From positions 18,558,583 to 18,622,582 of the forward strand of contig JAJEKV010000018.1 in assembly GCA_021234155.1 (NCBI GenBank): a stretch of 64,000 nt of DNA. Reading direction: 5' to 3'. The notes beneath the pieces were generated by a model. It was not told where the DNA came from, ran no database searches, and saw only the letters and a program-made list of their open reading frames with translations. The position numbers and the translations under genes are program-made. The DNA is from Isoetes taiwanensis. Taxonomy: Eukaryota > Streptophyta > Lycopodiopsida > Isoetales > Isoetaceae. Shown here in pieces: positions 58,196 through 64,000 of this stretch (position 1 is the stretch's first letter; each line of letters starts with the position of its first letter).

Positions 58196-59103
58196 TTAGG
58201 GTCATTTCCCACTTGCTATTAAGTTAAGTTAAACAGGGCAAATAACTGGAACTTGCTTTCCCACTGACCCTTAAGTTAATATCAGTTAAGTTAATTCCAG
58301 TTAATTTTTAACCGTTCATTAACTTAACGGAGCATCCTTCTCACTAGAAAAAGTTAAGTTCTTTTTTTAACCAAATTTAAAAATATTTAACCAAAGTGAC
58401 CTAAGCAAGGTCTACTTAACTTCTAACTTTTTGGTTAAGCATTAAGCTAACTTAACTACAAGTGAGAAATGCTTCCAGTTCGGTTAGACTCTTAAATCGT
58501 AATTTTCACAAGGAGGCCAATTAGTTGACCAAGTGTCTTATTAGTTTGATAGATTGAATAAAAAACATTAAAATAGGAGGTGGATTTTAAGAATTTTACG
58601 ATAGATTGACTGGTCACGTAGTACTTGACTAGAAAGTATTAAAATGTAGAGAGTTGACTACCAGTCAATTGATTGGTGAGAAAGTGTAAGTTAACCAAAA
58701 TTCAACTTATTGACTAGAGAGCCAACCACTTTACTAGATTTTACTAGGTAGTCAAACAATTCACAAAAGTAGTAACTTGACACAAAAGTCATATCCTCCA
58801 TTTAACTTAACCGTATCTCTTAACTGAAGTGAGAAACAAACACATTTATCTCTAACCTAACAAAACTTCTTAACTGCTAGTGTGAAGCACAATCTCATTA
58901 TAAAGGTTAGGTTAAGTTAATTTCATGAGCTTAACCTAAGTGGTCCATAATTGGTATAGTGTGAATGCATATCTTCACAATCCTTTAAGTTAGTCTTAAC
59001 TTAACGACTTTAATGGGAAATCACAACCTACTTTCCGTTAAGTTAAGAGATAACCAACTGGTTAAGTTAACCTAACCTAATTGTGAGTGCGAAACTACCC
59101 TAA
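58196..59103. mobile_element. 908-bp inverted-repeat DNA element (MITE-like)
   Basis: The first 37 bases and the reverse complement of the last 37 match at 29 positions; both start TTAGGGT and end GTTAAGTTAA or GTTAGGTTAA. The interior is full of TTAAGTTAA/TTAACTTAA words in both orientations, like the subterminal arrays bound by CACTA or hAT transposases. It has no ORF. No clean target-site duplication is visible: the flanks are GCAGGA and CAGTTC. It sits between exon-like sequence on both sides and may be intronic. Confidence 0.7.
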
Positions 59104-59143
59104 CAGTTCATGTGGCATTTATAGTGTGCTTCCTAATGCAGAA

Positions 59144-59356
59144 TTTGTGGAAGTAGATTGCATTGAACCTATTCCACAATACATGGAGGGTCCCATAGTT
59201 GGGACCTATGTTGTTGTTTGTGCTACACGTAGTTTAAAGCCTGGTGACGAGTTGTTAATTCATTATAAGTGGAGAAGGCCTACTCCTCGTCTTAGAAATG
59301 GGAGTCCTATTATGGTTCCTCGTGGAAGGCCTCATAAGGACAGAAAAAATGTGTAG
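59144..59356 (+). CDS. SET-domain-like C-terminal exon
   Basis: After the acceptor TTCCTAATGCAG the frame reads FVEVDCIEPIPQYMEGP, IVGTYVVVCATRSLKPGDEL, LIHYKWRRPTPRL and a basic tail (RGRPHKDRKNV) to a TAG stop. The run V..ATR.LKPGDELLIHY matches the end of SET methyltransferase domains (I..G.EL..Y). The N-terminal SET motifs (GWG, NHS) were not found. It is 0.2 kb before the TNP2 gene on the same strand, so it could be element-encoded. Confidence 0.42.
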   Translation, partial: FVEVDCIEPIPQYMEGPIVGTYVVVCATRSLKPGDELLIHYKWRRPTPRLRNGSPIMVPRGRPHKDRKNV

Positions 59357-59565
59357 TTAGTAGACTTTGATATGATAAGGTTGGTTTTATTTTCCTTCGA
59401 CATTCTGCATGGTGTGTTGAACTGTTTATTATGTATATGTTTTCATATTGCTCACCATTGGAATGAATGTTGTACACAGGTGTTTTATAAGATTTTATGA
59501 TTTCATTCTTATCTTCGTTCTATTGAATAATAGCACCTCTAACATAAAAATGGCAACTACATTTC

Positions 59566-62027
59566 ATGATGTTATATATTCAATCCGTTGATGATGAATT
59601 ATTGCATGGAGAACCATCGAATTCGAATAGTTCTTTCATTGGTGGGGATGTGATACATGAGTCCATTACAAATTATTTTCCAATTGGTAAACAGACAGAA
59701 GATTATAATGGTGGAAATTACGAGTTTGACAATGGATTTAGGGATAAGGCAGAATTCCTACATAACGAGGCAACAACACCATTGTATCCAAATGCGCGCG
59801 TGTCTCGTCTTGCCACATGTTTGCTAATTTTGAATCTTCAACATAAAGTTGGTTGGAGCAACAACAGTGTCTCTGAGCTTTTCAGGTACGTGCGTACAAC
59901 TTTTATAACTTGTGTTTTCTTAAGCACATAATTACTAATAGCTACTGACATTTGAAAATATTAATTTAGTTTACTAGGCAAAATACTACCAGATGGGCAT
60001 TGTCTTCCAAAGTCAAGGAGAGAGGCAAGAGAGTTATTTCATTCATTGGGCCTAGAATAGAATTGTATACATGCGTGCATCAATGGTTGCATATTATTTC
60101 GCAACAATTATGCAAGAGACCAATCATATCCAAAGTGCAATGAGCTACGTTATGAGGAGGGCAGGAGGTCGAAGGTGGCAAGAAAAACATTGCGACACAT
60201 GCCTATCATTCCTCGTTTACGTCATATGTTTCGATCTCCATCCCTTGCCTCATTTATGGACTATCATGCAAAGAACCGTAGTACAGATGGGAAAATGAGG
60301 ATGCCTGCAGATGGAGAGTCATGGAAAAATATCGAAGAAAAGTGCCACAATTTAAATTGGAATCTCGCAACATTAGACTTGGACTATGACTAGATGGAAT
60401 ATGCCCCTGGGAATCTATGTCATCAAAACATAGTGTGTGGCCAATAGCTGTTATGAACTATAATATACCACCGTGGATGCCTACCAAACCTGGTCATATC
60501 ATGTTGATGTTGATTGTTCCAGGTACTTATTTTACTTTTTAGTCAATAGCTATTTATAAATATGAAGTGATTGAAATGACTTGACTTGAATTGAATGGAG
60601 AAGATGCAGTTGTTGAAGCCGTTCAAATCCATTTACCAATAAATGTGTATGCATTTTGTAGGAAAATATCAAGTTAAAAATATGGATGTCTATATGGAAC
60701 CTTTGATAGAGGAATTGGAATTGTTATGGAAGAGGATTCATATATATGATATTTCAAGAGAGCCACATTATTTCACGCTACATAGTATGCTATGTTTCAC
60801 TATTCACGACCCACCTGGAATGAAACGTTTATCTATATTTTATTGATTGGAGTACTGGGCAGACAGAAGTCGTGCATTTACGGGATCCTATGCATATATT
60901 CAAGAACATTGCACACTCTTTTTGGAGGCATCTAACTGGTGAATGGCATTAGGGGCTAGAGAGGACCTTAAGGAAAGAGGAATAAGAAGAGATTTACGGC
61001 CAACCGAGAGGGCTGGAGGAGGAACCACATGGAAAAAGGGACCTTGGGTGTTAGAGAAACAACAACTTGCAATAATGCATAAGAAAATCCAAAGAACTCG
61101 AACATCAACTGGATATGGTGCATCCTAAGAAAATTTACGAAAGATGGAGATCTTAGTGGGTTGAAAACACATGATTGGCACAAATTTCTTCCGGTAATTT
61201 ATTCTTCAACTTTTAATGATTTGAACTATTATCTGTTGTTGTAGCATATTCTTCCATACGTCATTGGAAACTACTTAACACCAGCAATAAGGAGTATCAT
61301 ATATCGATTAGGAAAATTCGTGAGATGGGTATCCTCAAAGGAAATTGATGTCGCTGAGATTACAAAGATGGAGGAAGAAGCTATTTTACTATTGTGATAT
61401 TGAAAAGGAATTTCCTACTAGCTCATTAGATCTACAAGTATGACATTATCCTTACATCCATTTTTTCACATGTTGGTATGCATATATTTCGCTAACTAAC
61501 GAGATGAGATGATGACATTGAGGTGGGTGCACCTATTGATACACATTCCAAATGAGATTAAATTAGCTGGACCTGCCTTAGCACGATGGATGTTCTTCCT
61601 CGAGCGTTACATGAAAGTGCTCAAAGGATTTTTACGCCAAATGCCTAAGCCAGAAAGGTGTATTTCCGAAGGTCATCTCATACACGAAACACTTTTTTTC
61701 TTGAATGATGTGACCATTGCATGCAATCCAGAAGGCCTTAAAATGTGGGAGGAAAAAGAGGCAGATGAGATTATATCACAAGTCTTACAAGGCAATGGTG
61801 TGGAGCAGAATCTAACTGATGAAATATTTCGTTCTATAAATGTCTTCATCATAAATAACACAACAACCTTGCAACCTTGGCGAGACATGTATGAACTTGC
61901 AAAGGAAAAAGTGCGAAGGAATGGTTCACACAGGCGTGGTTCAACAACTGAACTATGTGCTTTGGCAGACACCATGACCAATGATTGGTTATTAGCTCGT
62001 ATGGATGAAGCAAGAGATAGTGGATAA
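59566..62027 (+). CDS. CACTA (En/Spm) TNP2 transposase with DUF4218 region
   Basis: Exon pieces in order: to about 59,886, ATTPLYPNARVSRLATCLLI, GWSNNSVSELFR; 59,978-60,522, LPDGHCLPKSRREARELFHS, KTLRHMPIIPRLRHMFRSPS, DGKMRMPADGESWKNIEEKC, HSVWPIAVMNYNIPPWMP; 60,662-61,193, MDVYMEPLIEELELLWKRIH, DPMHIFKNIAHSFWRHLTGE, KDGDLSGLKTHDWHKFLP; 61,245-61,437, HILPYVIGNYLTPAIRSIIY; then 61,523-62,027, NEIKLAGPALARWMFFLERY, MKVLKGFLRQMPKPERCISE (DUF4218). This is the full TNP2 core order. Introns at 60,523-60,661 and 61,194-61,244 have GT-AG ends. Frames shift near 59,978, 60,840 and 61,130 and a TAG occurs near 60,066, so it is probably a recent pseudogene or carries sequence errors. CACTA termini were not located. 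Confidence 0.85.
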
Positions 62028-63609
62028 GTCGTTCCAGATGATGATTACGAGATTGCTATTGAATGCAATAAAAAGGTATGAAATGAAAGTATGTCTTTTC
62101 TTTCATGAAAAATTAATAACATATGGTTTCTTTGGAATTAAGAATTGGAAAATGTAATAAGTTCAATTTTGATTTTACTGATTACGCTTTTGTCATTTAG
62201 GCACGATTTCATACATCTATGTGGGCTTACGGACAACACTTTCATATTAGTAATGTTGATAAACATAGAGTTACTTTTGACTCTTGAATCATGTCACACT
62301 TTGAGCAAAAAAGTCAAGCGAGCAGTAGAAATAGTAACCTTATTGATGATGCATTATGCTATGTTGGAACCATATTCAATCCCGGGGGGTTCACCTCTAT
62401 GTAAAGGGGATATGGCATGTGCGTTCCAGGGGTCGGGAGAAACCCCTCCGTATACGGCTCGCCCCCCATAGAAACCCCTATGTATACAGTCTGGTGTTGA
62501 TGAAAAATAATACCTGATTCCATATTTTTACGCCTAGTCCAATCCCCATTGACCCTACCCTTAACCGTATTTTTACGTCAATTATATCACTAATGTAGCC
62601 TACCCTCTACCTTACATTTACATTCAACCTCCAAATTTTGCAAGCTCCACAAGGTTGGTTGCATACCAATGCTAAATTCACATTAGTTGAACTTGATTTC
62701 AGCCAAATTGCACATTTGGGATTTCTTTTGTGCCTGTAGAGTGGTTGCATAGGACTAGAGGACTGTAGAGCTCCTTGACATGAAGGGTAAGAACTATAGG
62801 CATATGTTCCATAAGATCAATGTTTTTATGTTATCTACTCCCAATTAACTTCTAAGTATTCTATGCTTGACCCAAACATGCTTAAAATTCAAGGCAATAG
62901 TTTAACTCAAGGTTTAGGGTTCAATGGTTCAATGGTCCCTCTTAGTTCAATGGTCACATGATATAGACAATTTGTTGATTGTGGCAAAAGTTGCCCTTTA
63001 TTTTCTATCAAATGCAGAACTTTTATAAAACTTGCCTTTTATTTGGCCAATAGATTTTTCCCTTGTATTTATGATTTAGTTATTCATTCTCCAAACTAGT
63101 GGCTTTGTAAACTATGATGACAAATCCCTTAAGGACATACTTGAGAAATAAACATGACTGAGATCGGACATATGTGGTCGAGATCAGTGACATGACTCAA
63201 ATGAAAATCGCAAACTTGGCAGCATGGTTCCCAGCCCTATATACAGCATTTTATTTTGATTCCCATATTAAAATCTACCTTGAGCATGCAGATTGATTCA
63301 ATCAAATCGATTGTCAAATGTGTCAACTAAACTGAGGAAATTGGGTTGGGCACATTGCATTGCATTACCCATGTGAATGTAGTTCGTGTCTAAATTTTTT
63401 TTGAATGAGATACATATGAGCAGTATAAATTTGGGAATCTGAGTTATCAGCAGTCAATGCCTATTAGGGTTCGCTTCATAAACCCCTACACAACATCCAT
63501 TCTCCAAGTTTCTGAAATTAAAATTCCAAATAATAAAAGTCTCGGACATAAAAAATTCGTTTGGCAATGGCCCCTTCTATAGTTTCCATGTATCATCTAG
63601 AGTCAATGA
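62028..63609. other. Intergenic between TNP2 and FHIT, unit 2
   Basis: AT-rich; partner of 39.1-40.68 kb. A run of T followed by gaatgagatac at about 63,397 (40,467 in unit 1) resembles the tail of a minus-strand retroposon. At 62,440-62,490 a CG-rich piece (gaaacccctccgtatacggc) is unexplained. Confidence 0.4.
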
Positions 63610-63905
63610 TTAAAATAACTTCCGTAATTCTGCAGCTTCAGAGGCCATTTCTTCTAATGTGCGGTCCTTTCTTTCTATATCAACTCCTTTTCCTTCTTAT
63701 CAATCTAAACAAAAATGCATAATCACCCAGAACTTAAGTATAGCAAACTACCCACTAGGAAAGCATCTTACACGTATCAATAATATTGGAAAAGGAAACA
63801 GCTTACTTCATCATAAATATCATCATTATTTTTAAAATCCCCAGCCCTTCTGGGAAGCACATGTATATGCACATGTGGAACTGTCTGGCCAGCTTCCCTT
63901 CCATC
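63610..63905 (-). CDS. FHIT: FHIT-type bis(5'-adenosyl)-triphosphatase, C-terminal exons
   Basis: The exon 63,905-63,807 starts after TATGCAG and encodes exactly 33 residues, including [20 protein letters not shown], with the histidine-triad motif H-x-H-x-H that carries the catalytic His of diadenosine-triphosphate hydrolases. It ends at GAA|GTAAGC. The last exon (63,704-63,610) starts after TTTGTTTAG with IDKKEKEL, then, in a shifted frame, [23 protein letters not shown] and a TAA stop. The usual basic linker between KEKEL and the ERKDR segment is short or missing, so there is a small deletion or a base error. The N-terminal exons lie beyond the window. The same exons in unit 1 are scrambled. 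FHIT is normally a single-copy housekeeping enzyme, so the better copy may be the real gene. Confidence 0.85.
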
Positions 63906-64000
63906 CTGCATATAAAAGACACAGATGCAAAATTTGTGCCAATGTTTATAGAGACGCATGCCTTAAGTTCATCTTTGGAAATCCAAACAAAAAAAGCGAG

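Larger units (their letters stand above)
48718..64000. repeat. Tandem duplication, unit 2 (incomplete, runs off the window)
   Basis: Begins cggatgtgaagtctcc, as at 25,796, and follows unit 1 to the last base. The left 1.4 kb (48,718-50,150) is the worse copy of that segment; from about 50,160 most of it is the better copy, with local exceptions such as 51,540-51,840 and 53,945-54,005. Confidence 0.93.

Noticed and set aside
58196-59103. TTAAGTTAA and TTAGGGT words as interstitial telomere repeats
   Set aside because: TTTAGGG or TTAGGG does not occur in tandem; the words are in both orientations and bounded by inverted ends.
1-64000. tRNA, rRNA, CRISPR or organellar DNA
   Set aside because: None seen: no cloverleaf-like gene with A and B boxes, no rRNA landmark, no regular spacer array, no plastid or mitochondrial gene.

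Overview
The window is nuclear DNA from a land plant and is dominated by transposable elements. GT-AG introns, an F-box/LRR fragment, a FHIT-type hydrolase, CACTA (En/Spm) and Ty3/gypsy elements and L1-type LINEs all point to a plant. A DUF8039+DUF7869 transposon-like gene at 8.7-11.6 kb, and a tyrosine-recombinase (YR) element at 16.5-23.9 kb, are more in keeping with a seed-free plant (fern, lycophyte or bryophyte) than with a flowering plant. That is inference; no marker gene fixes the species. I saw no rRNA, tRNA, CRISPR or bacterial features.

Layout. 0-1.3 kb: possible 5' exons of an unidentified minus-strand gene. 3.0-3.9 kb: a 5'-truncated LINE with a perfect 12-bp target-site duplication. 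4.4-7.3 kb: degenerate repeats, a satellite with built-in hairpins, then a cluster of CG-rich palindromes. 7.5-8.7 kb: a simple repeat, a block of ACGT-core motifs and an AT minisatellite. 8.7-11.6 kb: the broken DUF8039/DUF7869 gene. 12.7-13.7 kb: a retroposon with a perfect 16-bp target-site duplication. 15.3-15.9 kb: a LINE remnant whose end is triplicated. 16.5-23.9 kb: a minus-strand, purine/pyrimidine-skewed element carrying a decayed YR gene, repeats arranged like split direct repeats, and a 3' part full of small hairpins.

From 25,796 the window enters a tandem duplication. Unit 1 is 25,796-48,717 (about 22.9 kb); unit 2 starts at 48,718 and runs past the end. Each unit holds, in order: part of a decayed coiled-coil ORF (minus), Ty3/gypsy integrase (minus), an F-box/LRR fragment (minus), a multi-exon transposase-like gene (minus) with a piece of the YR element family in an intron, a long noncoding stretch, a 0.9-kb inverted-repeat element, a SET-like exon, a CACTA TNP2 transposase (plus) and the C-terminal exons of a FHIT gene (minus). 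Unit 1 continues through a broken unidentified gene at 41.6-45.2 kb.

The two units match almost base for base between short scrambled patches, and the patches sit where CAG/CTG trinucleotides lie in the better copy. That looks like consensus error at CHG-methylated sites as much as real divergence, so many frameshifts in 27.6-50.2 kb should not be taken as biology before reads are checked. Separately, in better-quality parts, premature stops are often TAG where CAG would restore the frame, as expected from deamination of methylated CHG cytosines in old elements.
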